NCBI RefSeq assembly: GCF_003205195.1 | Contig: NZ_QJRY01000007.1 | Coordinates: 132,742 to 196,741 of the forward strand | Direction of reading: 5' to 3' | DNA from: Peteryoungia wuzhouensis | GTDB lineage: Bacteria; Pseudomonadota; Alphaproteobacteria; Rhizobiales; Rhizobiaceae | DNA length: 64,000 nucleotides | Part shown: positions 34,184 through 42,131 of the stretch, in pieces | How the letters are laid out: each line of letters opens with the position of its first letter | How positions within the stretch are numbered: position 1 is the stretch's first letter | Notes under the pieces: model-generated | Database searches by the model: none | What the model was told of the DNA's origin: nothing | Seen by the model: the letters and a program-made list of their open reading frames with translations, nothing else | Made by a program: the position numbers and the translations under genes

Positions 34184-34270
34184 GCCCTGCTGCGGGTCGA
34201 AAACGCCCCCGCGACCTCCATGCCTCTCCCGGAGCAAAAATTCTGATGATGCAGACGCTCAAAAAAGCGC

Positions 34271-34292
34271 CACTTAACAAACTGTTAAGGTG
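34271..34292. promoter_or_regulatory. Inverted repeat upstream of the DUF1127 gene
   Basis: CACTTAACA (34271-34279) and TGTTAAGGTG (34283-34292) form a near-perfect palindrome with a 3-bp centre, about 130 bp before the DUF1127 start. It is a candidate operator; no regulator can be named. Confidence 0.4.
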
Positions 34293-34423
34293 CTTGATAT
34301 GCACGATGCGCATGGGTGCCGTGCCGCATTATGTCTTCAATCGTTTCGCAACGCAGCATATATTGGGTTCAACAAATTCGAAGGGGCCCACGGATGGGTC
34401 CAACCACCAAAGAGGTAGATCCC

Positions 34424-34570
34424 ATGAACATCGCTCGCTCGCTCAACAACTGGCGCAAGTATCGTCAGACCATCACCGAACTCGGCCGCATGTCGGACCG
34501 CGAACTGCGTGACCTCGGCATCGGCCGCGAAGACATCCGTCGCGTTGCCCGCCACGCCGTCCACGGCTGA
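34424..34570 (+). CDS. Small DUF1127 protein
   Basis: This 48-residue arginine-rich protein starts MNIARSLNNWRKYRQTITEL and continues with RMSDRELRDLGIGREDIRRV, the DUF1127 (YjiS-like) core. The ATG at 34424 was chosen from the family start and a preceding AAAGAGGT. Small DUF1127 proteins act in RNA turnover with sRNAs and in phosphate or carbon metabolism in Agrobacterium and Rhodobacter. In Rhodobacter, relatives such as CcaF1 are linked to cuckoo-type CcsR RNAs, which makes the adjacent sRNA notable. A strong terminator follows. Confidence 0.92.
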   Translation: MNIARSLNNWRKYRQTITELGRMSDRELRDLGIGREDIRRVARHAVHG

Positions 34571-34601
34571 TCGGACCGACTTCGGTCGGAACAAGACACA
34601 G

Positions 34602-34637
34602 AAAAACCCCGGATCTGGCAGCAGATCCGGGGTTTTT
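34602..34637. terminator. Bidirectional intrinsic terminator
   Basis: AAAAACCCCGGATCTG and CAGATCCGGGGTTTTT form a perfect 16-bp stem with a 4-nt loop. It ends the DUF1127 transcript and can also stop the convergent nucleoside hydrolase transcript. Confidence 0.93.
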
Positions 34638-34657
34638 CGTTTGGCAAGCAGGGCGCC

Positions 34658-35623
34658 TCAGTCTTCCTTGACCGAGACGATCACGTCGTGAATCAGTTTC
34701 AGCACGGCCGGTGCGTCAATGTCGGTGCAGATCTTCTGACTCGGCAGGTCGCCATCCCATTCGGACGGACCGAATCCACGACCATCCGGCTTCTGGATCG
34801 TCTGGCCATCGGCAATGCCGCCGCAGACCACGCGGATCACACCGCTGCGCGTCTTGAACAATTCCGGCGCCACGACATAGACGCAGGCGCAGCTGTCATG
34901 CACGACCATGCCGTCGTCGACCAGGCCCTCGTAGAAGTCGATATAGAACTGCGAGAGATCGAAAAGCAGACGCGCGCGGCTGGTGCCGGCGGCATCCCTG
35001 ATGTCGGCGAGCTGCGAGCGGGTCATCACCGTCTGCATCGTCACGTCAAGTCCGACAACCACAACGGGCCACTTGGCGGTCATCACCACATCGGCGGCTT
35101 CGGGATCGCCATGGATATTGGCTTCGGCCGCCGGCGTCACATTGCCGTTGACGTCGAAGGCGCCGCCCATGATGACGATCTCCTTGACGAGATCAACAAT
35201 CTCGGGAGCCTCCTTCAGCGCGTTGGCGAGATTGGTCATGCGCCCGACTGCAACGATGGTTACCTCGCCCGGATTGGCACGAACCATCTCAACGATGAAG
35301 CGGTGCGCTGGGCGCGGATCGGGATGGACATCCGTGACCTCGGGCACACCGATATTGCCGAGCCCGTCATCACCGTGAATGAATTTCGGCGGTTCGTGGC
35401 TCACGCGGTGGGGAAGAAAGGTCTCCCCCGCCCCCCGGGCAACCGGAGCATCAATTTTCCATTCACGCTTCAAAAACAGCGCATTGCGCGTCGTGATGTC
35501 GATTTCGGCATTGCCGAAAACGGTGGTGATGCCGAGGAGGTCGATCTCCGGATGATGGTGCAGGAAGAGGAGCGCCATAGCGTCGTCGACGCCCGGATCC
35601 GTATCGAAGATGACCTTGTGCAT
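34658..35623 (-). CDS. Inosine/uridine-preferring nucleoside hydrolase
   Basis: This 321-residue protein has the N-terminal Asp cluster DTDPGVDDAMALLFL of nucleoside N-ribohydrolases, IVIMGGAFDVNGNVTP and EANIHGDPEAADVVM, and a C-terminal metal-site Asp in VVHDSCACVYVV. It cleaves ribonucleosides to base and ribose in the cytoplasm or periplasm; the specificity cannot be read. It follows cobM on the same strand after about 90 bases and may be read through from that operon. Confidence 0.93.
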   Translation of the reverse strand: MHKVIFDTDPGVDDAMALLFLHHHPEIDLLGITTVFGNAEIDITTRNALFLKREWKIDAPVARGAGETFLPHRVSHEPPKFIHGDDGLGNIGVPEVTDVHPDPRPAHRFIVEMVRANPGEVTIVAVGRMTNLANALKEAPEIVDLVKEIVIMGGAFDVNGNVTPAAEANIHGDPEAADVVMTAKWPVVVVGLDVTMQTVMTRSQLADIRDAAGTSRARLLFDLSQFYIDFYEGLVDDGMVVHDSCACVYVVAPELFKTRSGVIRVVCGGIADGQTIQKPDGRGFGPSEWDGDLPSQKICTDIDAPAVLKLIHDVIVSVKED

Positions 35624-35713
35624 GGGAGAAGTCCTTTTCTTGTTTTTATTGAGCGGCTCGCGCCGGATCGGCGCGACGATAGCTCTGATGCGTGACGGCG
35701 GAAAGACCGGCCG

Positions 35714-36493
35714 TCAGCCGGCCACTTTCTTCTTTTTCCCGACATTGCGCAGCACATGGCTGAAGTCGGAATTGTAGAGATCGCTGTCGCGGAACTCCAC
35801 ATGGCCGAAGACCTTGCCGACCATGATGAGCGCAGTCCGGGTGATCTTCGCCTTGCGCACTTCTTCCGCCATGTCCTTCAGCGTGGTGCGGATGAAGAGC
35901 TCATCCGGCCAGGTGGCGCGGTAGGCGATCACGACAGGACAGTCTTCGCCATAATAGGGCGTCAGCGTATCGCGGATATGGGTGAGATTGCGAATCGACA
36001 GGTGGATTGCGAGCGTCGCCCGAGACTTTCCCAGGATCTCCAGCGTCTCGAATTCAGGCATCGAGGATGCCTTCATCTCGGTGCGGGTGACGATGACCGT
36101 CTGGGCGATTTCGGGCAGCGTCAGCTCGGTCTTCAACCGTGCTGCGGTCGCGGCAAAGGCCGGCACGCCGGGGACGACGTCATAGGGAATGCCTTCCGCA
36201 TCGAGCCGGCGCATCTGTTCGGCGATCGCGCCGTAGATCGAGGGATCACCGGAATGCACGCGCGCCACGTCTTCTCCCCGCGCATGGGCGGCCACCATAT
36301 CCGCGACGATCTCGTCGAGATGCATCGGGGCGGTGTCCTTGACGATCGCACCCTCCGGCGCTGCCTTGACGATCTCCTCCGGCACCAGCGAACCGGCATA
36401 GAGACAGACAGGGCAGCGCTCGATCAGGCGCAGGCCGCGTACGGTGATCAGATCGGGGGCTCCGGGGCCGGCGCCGATGAAATAGACGGTCAT
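35714..36493 (-). CDS. cobM: Precorrin-4 C11-methyltransferase
   Basis: This 259-residue SAM-dependent methylase starts MTVYFIGAGPGAPDLITVRG. Further class signatures are ARVHSGDPSIYGAIAEQM, VPGVPAFAATAARL and TVIVTRTE. It methylates C-11 of precorrin-4 in the aerobic corrin pathway. It is the last cob gene of the downstream operon and is separated from cbiG-cobJ by a palindromic repeat. The C-terminus is basic (RNVGKKKKVAG). Confidence 0.96.
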   Translation of the reverse strand: MTVYFIGAGPGAPDLITVRGLRLIERCPVCLYAGSLVPEEIVKAAPEGAIVKDTAPMHLDEIVADMVAAHARGEDVARVHSGDPSIYGAIAEQMRRLDAEGIPYDVVPGVPAFAATAARLKTELTLPEIAQTVIVTRTEMKASSMPEFETLEILGKSRATLAIHLSIRNLTHIRDTLTPYYGEDCPVVIAYRATWPDELFIRTTLKDMAEEVRKAKITRTALIMVGKVFGHVEFRDSDLYNSDFSHVLRNVGKKKKVAG

Positions 36494-36530
36494 GCTTCAT
36501 TTCCTCTTCAATTTGACGGCAGTCGCGCTG

Positions 36531-36649
36531 CCCCTCATCCCCCTGCCGGGACCTTCTCCCCTTGAACGGGGAGAAGGGGGCAAGACGCCGGCCGCTCCAG
36601 CCTTCTCCCCGCCTGTGGGGAGAAGGTGCCCGAAGGGTGGATGAGGGGC
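36531..36649. repeat. RIME-like palindromic intergenic element
   Basis: The element begins CCCCTCATCC and ends with its inverse GGATGAGGGG. Two internal hairpins share arms CCTTCTCCCC/GGGGAGAAGG around TTGAAC and GCCTGT loops. This is the rhizobial intergenic mosaic element pattern. It lies in the gap between cbiG-cobJ and cobM. Confidence 0.85.
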
Positions 36650-36667
36650 CTCATGCGCCCTGAATTC

Positions 36668-38617
36668 TCAGTCGCCCTTCATCCCCGTATCCGCCTTCCC
36701 GGAGTACCCGCGTGGCGTATAGACCCAGGTCTTGCCGTCACCCGTCGTCACCGTCCGGCTCTCCGACGAGCCGACAACCACGACAGTCAGCATGTCGACA
36801 TCGTCGACATTCAACGCACCGAGCGGCACGGTGCGCACGTTCTCGCCCTCGCGGCCGAGATTGGTGGCGAGGATGACCGGGGTCGAGGCCGGACGATACT
36901 TCAGCAATTCGTCTCGTGCGTAAGCCAGCTGCGTACGGCGCTTCATCGAGACGGGATTGTAGAAGGCGATGACGAAATCGCCCTCGCCCGCCGCCTTCAC
37001 CCGGCGCTGGATATGCTCCCAGGGGGTGAGAAGATCCGAAAGCGAGATGGTGCAGAAATCATGGCCGAGCGGCGCACCGATTCGCGCGGCGGCGGCCTGG
37101 AGTGCGGAGATGCCCGGCGAGACCTGCACTTCGATGCGGCTCGCCGCATCGGTGATTCCGCCCTTGTCGAAGAGTTCGAAAACCAGCGTCGCCATGGCAT
37201 AGATGCCGGCGTCACCCGAGCAGACCAGCGCCACCGTCCGGCCCTCACCCGCAAGTTCCATGGCATGCACGACGCGGGCCTCTTCCTTGCCGAGGTCGAA
37301 ATCGTGGCGGGTCTTGTCGTCGGCCAGGGATCCAAGCAGATCGAGATAAAGCGAATAACCGACTAGATCGGTGGAGGCTGCGACCATGCGCGAGACCTCG
37401 GGCGAGCGCCAGCCCTCCGAACCCGGTCCGATCCCGACGACGAAGAGCGTGCCGCGTGCACGGCCGATCGTCTTGGAATCAACGATGTCAGCGGCCCGTG
37501 CGATGGCGGCCGTCGCACCCTTCGACTTGATCTTTTCGACGACGAGTTCGCCTTCCGACCCAACTGCGGCAAGGGCGGCACCCTCGGCCACACCGTGGCA
37601 GCCGACTTCGGCAAAGACCACCTCGGACGGGTTCTTCAGACGTGGCGCCTCGGCTTCCAGCGTGGCCGCCGTGAAGAACCGGGCCGGCACGCCGAAATGG
37701 GCGGCCACCGCATGGATCGCCGCCTCGTCTGCCTTCAGATCAATCGAGCAGACGGCGGCAAGGCTTTCCCTGGCGAAACCACCCTTGGTCATAGCTTCCT
37801 CGGCGAGCGCGATCGCCTCTTCGGGCTTTGCATGCCGCTCGCAGCCCATACCGAGCACCAAGGTCTTCGGATGATAGACGAGTTCAAGTTCGCCTGCGGT
37901 CTTCTGTTGGTCGGTCACGGTCAGCGTCACGCGGGCCTCTTGTTCAAATGGAAGTCTGGATTGGATGAGCCAGTCGGCGACACACCCTCTCCCCGCCTGA
38001 GGGGAGAGGGTTGGGGTGAGGTGCAGGTCTTGCGCGCCGGGCTCAAGCAGCCCCTCATCCGCCTTTCGGGCACTGCCTCCCCGCAAGCGGGGAGAAGGAA
38101 GGTCGAGCCGCACGCCCGCGCCCGCGACAAGTTCCGCCATGACGGTCTTGGCATCCTGCGGATTGGCAAGCACACAGCCTTCCGGCGGCTGGTCGAGGGC
38201 AACGCCGAATTTCAAGTCGCCCGCCGTGGTGATCGCAGCGCATGCGCCGAGGACGCCGGCAATCTGGCGAGCCAGGTCGTTTGCCCCGTGGTGGCCACCG
38301 AGCAAAGGCACCACAGCGGAGCCGTCCTCCGCGACAGCAAGCACCGGCGGTTCCGAGTGTTTGTCGGACAAGAGCGGCGCCAGGAGCCGGATCAGAGCGC
38401 CAGAGGCCATCACCGCCACGATGGGCCGACCGGCAGCAAACAGCGCCTGGACATGGTCTTTGGCAGATGCAAAGCGAAAGTCTGCCTTTGAGACACGCAA
38501 GGCTGCGCCATGCACCTCTCCCCCGATGTGCTCGGCAATGCGGCGGCCCAGTGAAGCGGCGGCCTCACTCAGGATGACGACGGCGGGTTTGCCCGGAGTT
38601 GCAGAGAGACCCGTCAT
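36668..38617 (-). CDS. cobJ: CbiG/CobE-CobJ fusion: precorrin-3B C17-methyltransferase
   Basis: This 649-residue protein joins three parts. Residues about 10-165 are CbiG N-terminal-like (VAVMASGALIRLLAPLLSDK). Residues about 245-375 are the CbiG C-terminal/CobE domain (LVLGMGCERHAKPEEAIALA, VFAEVGCHGVAEGAAL). Residues about 388-635 are the CobJ methylase (FVVGIGPGSEGWRSPEV, VALVCSGDAGIYAMA). CobJ contracts the ring and methylates C-17. Residues about 172-211 derive from an in-frame palindromic repeat. It overlaps cobI by four bases. Confidence 0.92.
   Translation of the reverse strand: MTGLSATPGKPAVVILSEAAASLGRRIAEHIGGEVHGAALRVSKADFRFASAKDHVQALFAAGRPIVAVMASGALIRLLAPLLSDKHSEPPVLAVAEDGSAVVPLLGGHHGANDLARQIAGVLGACAAITTAGDLKFGVALDQPPEGCVLANPQDAKTVMAELVAGAGVRLDLPSPRLRGGSARKADEGLLEPGAQDLHLTPTLSPQAGRGCVADWLIQSRLPFEQEARVTLTVTDQQKTAGELELVYHPKTLVLGMGCERHAKPEEAIALAEEAMTKGGFARESLAAVCSIDLKADEAAIHAVAAHFGVPARFFTAATLEAEAPRLKNPSEVVFAEVGCHGVAEGAALAAVGSEGELVVEKIKSKGATAAIARAADIVDSKTIGRARGTLFVVGIGPGSEGWRSPEVSRMVAASTDLVGYSLYLDLLGSLADDKTRHDFDLGKEEARVVHAMELAGEGRTVALVCSGDAGIYAMATLVFELFDKGGITDAASRIEVQVSPGISALQAAAARIGAPLGHDFCTISLSDLLTPWEHIQRRVKAAGEGDFVIAFYNPVSMKRRTQLAYARDELLKYRPASTPVILATNLGREGENVRTVPLGALNVDDVDMLTVVVVGSSESRTVTTGDGKTWVYTPRGYSGKADTGMKGD
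37985..38100. repeat. Palindromic repeat inside cbiG-cobJ
   Basis: The block contains CCCTCTCCCCGCCTGAGGGG-type and CTCCCCGCAAGCGGGGAG palindromes plus the CCCCTCATCCGCC edge seen in the RIME-like element at 36531. The reading frame of the fusion gene passes through it, encoding LPSPRLRGGSARKADEG and LHLTPTLSPQAGRG. Confidence 0.85.
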
Positions 38618-39354
38618 CGGGCCTCACTTCCGAGCGTCTTCGCCAGCGCCGGATGCCAGCGCTCCTCGCCCTTGTAGATCAGGATCATGGAGAAGTAGGG
38701 GGCGGTATCCTCTGCCACATCGGCTAGCGGTGTCAGCTTCTGTTCGGCAAGGCTGACCCGCTCTGCATATCCGGCCTGCGCGGTCAGTCCGAGACTTTCG
38801 ATCAGCGCGCGGATACGGGCGAAGTGTCGGCCGAGCTTGATGATCGCGACAGCGCCGGAGGCGTCGATGCGCGCTGCGAGTTCGTCATCCGGCAGCGGGC
38901 CAGGCAGAACGGTCAACACGTCGTTGCGCGCCGCAAGCGGCCTCCCCAGACCCGCAGCCGCCGCCATCATCGAGGAGACCCCGGGGACGACTTCGGTCGG
39001 ATAGCGATCGGCAAGCCGCTCAAAGAGATACATGAACGAACCGTAGAAAAAGGGGTCTCCTTCACAGAGGACCGCCACATCCGATCCCGCATCGAGATGA
39101 CGCGAAAGCACCTCGGCTGCCTGGGTGTATATGTCCTGGGCCGGAAACCGCTCAACCCGCATCGGCACGACAATCGGCACTTCAAGCTGCGCGGTGGTCA
39201 GGTACGGGGCCGCGATTTGGCGCGCAAAACTCGGACCGGTATCGGGCGCCGGATAGGCAATGACGGGGCATTGCGTCAGGATGCGATGCGCCTTCAACGT
39301 CAGCAATTCCGGATCGCCGGGACCGAGGCCGAGGCCGTAGAGCTTGCCGGTCAT
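38614..39354 (-). CDS. cobI: Precorrin-2 C20-methyltransferase
   Basis: This 246-residue methylase starts MTGKLYGLGLGPGDPELLTL, at the ATG overlapping the stop of cobL; an upstream in-frame start lies inside cobL and is rejected. Signatures: VAVLCEGDPFFYGSFMYLFE, EVVPGVSSMMAAAAGLG, IKLGRHF. It makes precorrin-3A from precorrin-2. It is coupled to both neighbours by ATGA overlaps. Confidence 0.96.
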   Translation of the reverse strand: MTGKLYGLGLGPGDPELLTLKAHRILTQCPVIAYPAPDTGPSFARQIAAPYLTTAQLEVPIVVPMRVERFPAQDIYTQAAEVLSRHLDAGSDVAVLCEGDPFFYGSFMYLFERLADRYPTEVVPGVSSMMAAAAGLGRPLAARNDVLTVLPGPLPDDELAARIDASGAVAIIKLGRHFARIRALIESLGLTAQAGYAERVSLAEQKLTPLADVAEDTAPYFSMILIYKGEERWHPALAKTLGSEAR

Positions 39355-40592
39355 TCTGCCTCTCCCTTCACTGCCGTCCACATCGTGACCGGCATCAGCG
39401 ACTTCCAGCCGCAATAGCGGCCCACCGGGGCGGCGCGCGCCACCTGAATGCGGACCAATTCGCCGCCATGCAGCCCGCGCAGATGGGCCAATCGGGCCTC
39501 CCCTTCGATGGTCACGGCATTGGCGACCAGCAGGCCACCTGGACCGAGTGCCGACCAGCAAGCCTCGAACAGGCCCTCACCGCTGATACCGCCGCCGATG
39601 AAGATGACGTCGGGACGCCTGAGGCCGGCCAAGGCCGCAGGCGCCGTCCCCTCGATGATTTCCAGGTCCGGCACGCCGAGGATCTCCGCATTGTCCCGGA
39701 TCATGGCCAGTCGCTCGGGCTTAGCCTCGATCGCGATGGCCTTTGTCCCCATGCCTGTGCGCATCCATTCGATGGCAACGGAGCCGCAACCGGCGCCAAC
39801 GTCCCAAAGAAGCGCATTCGGAAAGGGCGCGAGTTGCGCCAGGGTCGCGGCGCGGATCTCCCGCTTGGTAAGTTGTCCGTCATGGCGGAAGGCTTCGTCC
39901 GGCAGGCCCGGCACCGGCGCCAGCAGAGGTCCGTCTTGTGCGCAGTCGATGGCGAGCGTGTTGAAGTCCGACATGGCAGGGCAGGTCCCCGCCATGTCCA
40001 GCGCCGTCATGCGCAGGATGCGCTCGCGTTGGCTCCCCATGTGCTCCAGCACATGCAGGACCGACGCACCAAATCCGCGTTCGGCCAGCAGCACCGAAGC
40101 GGCCTGCACGGTCGAGGCGTCCGATGTCAGTGCCAGAATGCGGGCGCGTGGCAGAACATGGCGATTGAGGAAGGTCAGCGGTCGGCCATGAAGCGAGATC
40201 TGCGTTACCGATTGCAGCGGCCAGCCGAGCCGCGCAGCGGCGAGCGAAAAGGCCGACGGACTCGGCAGCACGATCATTTCCTCGGCGGCGACGTAACGCC
40301 TGAGTGTGGCGCCGATGCCGAAATGCATGGGGTCGCCGGTCGCCAGCACCGTCACCGGCGTACCGCGCAACTTCAGAATTTCCGCCAGCGTCTCGCGAAA
40401 ACCGGCGCCCCAGGTGAGGATGCGCTTCAGATCGGGAAGGCTGGAACCGTCAATGACCGCATCCAACCTCTCGCCGATGACGAGTGTTTCCGCCTGCCAC
40501 ACAACAGCCTGCGCCTCGGGTGTGAGGCTTTCCAGCCCGTTGTCGCCGATGCCGATGATGGTGAGCCAAGGGCCGTGCGCATGATCAGACAT
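39351..40592 (-). CDS. cobL: Precorrin-6Y C5,15-methyltransferase (decarboxylating)
   Basis: This 413-residue bifunctional enzyme starts MSDHAHGPWLTIIGIGDNGL. The CbiE-like half spans about 8-200 (VTVLATGDPMHFGIGATL); the CbiT-like half spans about 220-405 with LLWDVGAGCGSVAIEWMRTG and DVIFIGGGISGEGLFE. It methylates C-5 and C-15 and removes the C-12 acetate carboxyl. It overlaps cobH by eight bases. Confidence 0.96.
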   Translation of the reverse strand: MSDHAHGPWLTIIGIGDNGLESLTPEAQAVVWQAETLVIGERLDAVIDGSSLPDLKRILTWGAGFRETLAEILKLRGTPVTVLATGDPMHFGIGATLRRYVAAEEMIVLPSPSAFSLAAARLGWPLQSVTQISLHGRPLTFLNRHVLPRARILALTSDASTVQAASVLLAERGFGASVLHVLEHMGSQRERILRMTALDMAGTCPAMSDFNTLAIDCAQDGPLLAPVPGLPDEAFRHDGQLTKREIRAATLAQLAPFPNALLWDVGAGCGSVAIEWMRTGMGTKAIAIEAKPERLAMIRDNAEILGVPDLEIIEGTAPAALAGLRRPDVIFIGGGISGEGLFEACWSALGPGGLLVANAVTIEGEARLAHLRGLHGGELVRIQVARAAPVGRYCGWKSLMPVTMWTAVKGEAE

Positions 40593-41229
40593 TGGTGCCG
40601 AGCCCTCCTGCCAGCGCATTCACCGCTGCCGACGCCATCGCCGAGCCGCCTCGCCGACCGCGCACGGCGATATAGGGAATGCCCCTGGAATTGGCGATCA
40701 GTTCGTCCTTGCTTTCGGCGGCGCCGACGAAACCGACCGGGAAACCGAGAATGAGCGCCGGCTTTGGAGCGCCTGAATCAAGCCGCTCGAGCAGGCGAAA
40801 AAGCGCCGTCGGCGCGTTGCCGATCGCCACCACGGCGCCTTCGAGATGTTTATCCCAGAGATCGACCTGGGCCGCTGATCGTGTATTGCCGATCTCCTCG
40901 GCCTTCGGCCGGACCCGTTCGTCGTTCAAGAGGCAGAGGATCTCGTTTTCGGCAGGCAGCAGACGACGGATGATGCCGTGGCGAACCATCTCGACATCAA
41001 CGAGAACAGGCGCGCCCTTCTGAAGCGCAGCAGCGCCGGCGTCAAAGGCACCATCTGACCAGCGGATATCGTCAGCGAGATCAACCATGCCACAGGCATG
41101 GATGAGGCGGATGACAAGCGGTTGAAGGACGGGCGGGAAGCGCTGAAGTTCCGCCTCCGCACGGATCGTTGCGAAGGATTGCCGGTAGATTTCAGCGGGG
41201 TCGCGGATGTAGTCGAGGGGTGCGGTCAT
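40585..41229 (-). CDS. cobH: Precorrin-8X methylmutase
   Basis: This 214-residue protein starts MTAPLDYIRDPAEIYRQSFA. His44 in VIRLIHACGMVDLADDI corresponds to the catalytic histidine of CobH. GNAPTALFRLLERL and GFPVGFVGAAESKDEL are further family signatures. It moves the C-11 methyl group to C-12, giving hydrogenobyrinate. It begins inside the stop of the upstream unknown gene. Confidence 0.96.
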   Translation of the reverse strand: MTAPLDYIRDPAEIYRQSFATIRAEAELQRFPPVLQPLVIRLIHACGMVDLADDIRWSDGAFDAGAAALQKGAPVLVDVEMVRHGIIRRLLPAENEILCLLNDERVRPKAEEIGNTRSAAQVDLWDKHLEGAVVAIGNAPTALFRLLERLDSGAPKPALILGFPVGFVGAAESKDELIANSRGIPYIAVRGRRGGSAMASAAVNALAGGLGTNV

Positions 41230-42131
41230 CCAGCCATCCCCCGCGCAAGCTCCCGATGTCCGATGCCGAGCACCCACCCCTCGTCAGAGATTGCCGTTGC
41301 CACCTCCTCGTCGCTGAGCATCGGCGGACGATCGAGCAGCGCTGCAAGCCGACCATCCCCGTCGAACTGGCCAAATGCTTCGGCGACCGTCCGCACCTGA
41401 GCCTGATCCTTGACCACATCGTCGCCATACAGCGTGAACAAAGACGGATAGATCTCGGCAAAGACAACCGGCTTTCCGAAAGACGTGGCAAAGCCGGTTT
41501 CGAACGGCCAGACCGAGACGCGGTCCCCATGACCGCTCTCGTCGAGAAAGCGTGACAGCCGGGCAATTCCGAGCAGGGTCTGGCTGCCCACGGACCCGTT
41601 ATAGGCCAATTGCCAAACTGCTTTTGCCCCCTTGGCAAAACGCTCCGACAGACGGAGGCACAACGGCGCAGAGGTTGGGGCCGCAGGCCGCCTGGGAAAC
41701 AGCGCCGGATAGGCATGCTGGTGCGGATGCCCCCAGAAGCGCGGCGTTTCGACAAAATAACGGGCATTCCAGCGGGACGCCAGATCGAAGCGGTTGTTGC
41801 GGTTATCAGGCGCATCCTCGATTTCATCCGCGATCTTGCGCCAGAGGGCCCGCCAATCCGCCCTGCCCGTCAGCCGCTCGGCGGTGCCAGCCGGATAGCC
41901 AAATGCGAAATCGAAACCGCAGAGAAGGCGTTTGCCTTCTGCCAATGCACAGCTCACGACCGCCTCGAGGCGCTCCATGAAAGAATGCCGTGTGGGGAAA
42001 TTCGCAATCCAGTCGATCACAGTCTGATCGCCCTCACGCCGGGCGAGACATGCCCAGAGCGAGTTCTTGCCCGTCACCGGTTGCCCGGCGCCTGACCAGT
42101 CGACGATCAGATAGCGATCGAACAGCGGCAT
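41226..42131 (-). CDS. Uncharacterised cob-operon protein (DUF429/RNase H-fold-like)
   Basis: This 301-residue protein is locked in the cob operon by overlaps with cbiX and cobH. Its start, MPLFDRYLIVDWSGAGQPVT, and the later LLCGFDFAFGYPAG place two acidic residues in strand contexts (I-V-D-W-S-G; G-F-D-F-A-F-G-Y-P) seen in RNase H-like DUF429 proteins. A third candidate acid is in FAEIYPSLF. No methylase, chelatase or amidase motif of the corrin pathway is present. Co-location suggests a role in B12 synthesis or its regulation, but no reaction can be assigned. Confidence 0.8.
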   Translation of the reverse strand: MPLFDRYLIVDWSGAGQPVTGKNSLWACLARREGDQTVIDWIANFPTRHSFMERLEAVVSCALAEGKRLLCGFDFAFGYPAGTAERLTGRADWRALWRKIADEIEDAPDNRNNRFDLASRWNARYFVETPRFWGHPHQHAYPALFPRRPAAPTSAPLCLRLSERFAKGAKAVWQLAYNGSVGSQTLLGIARLSRFLDESGHGDRVSVWPFETGFATSFGKPVVFAEIYPSLFTLYGDDVVKDQAQVRTVAEAFGQFDGDGRLAALLDRPPMLSDEEVATAISDEGWVLGIGHRELARGMAG

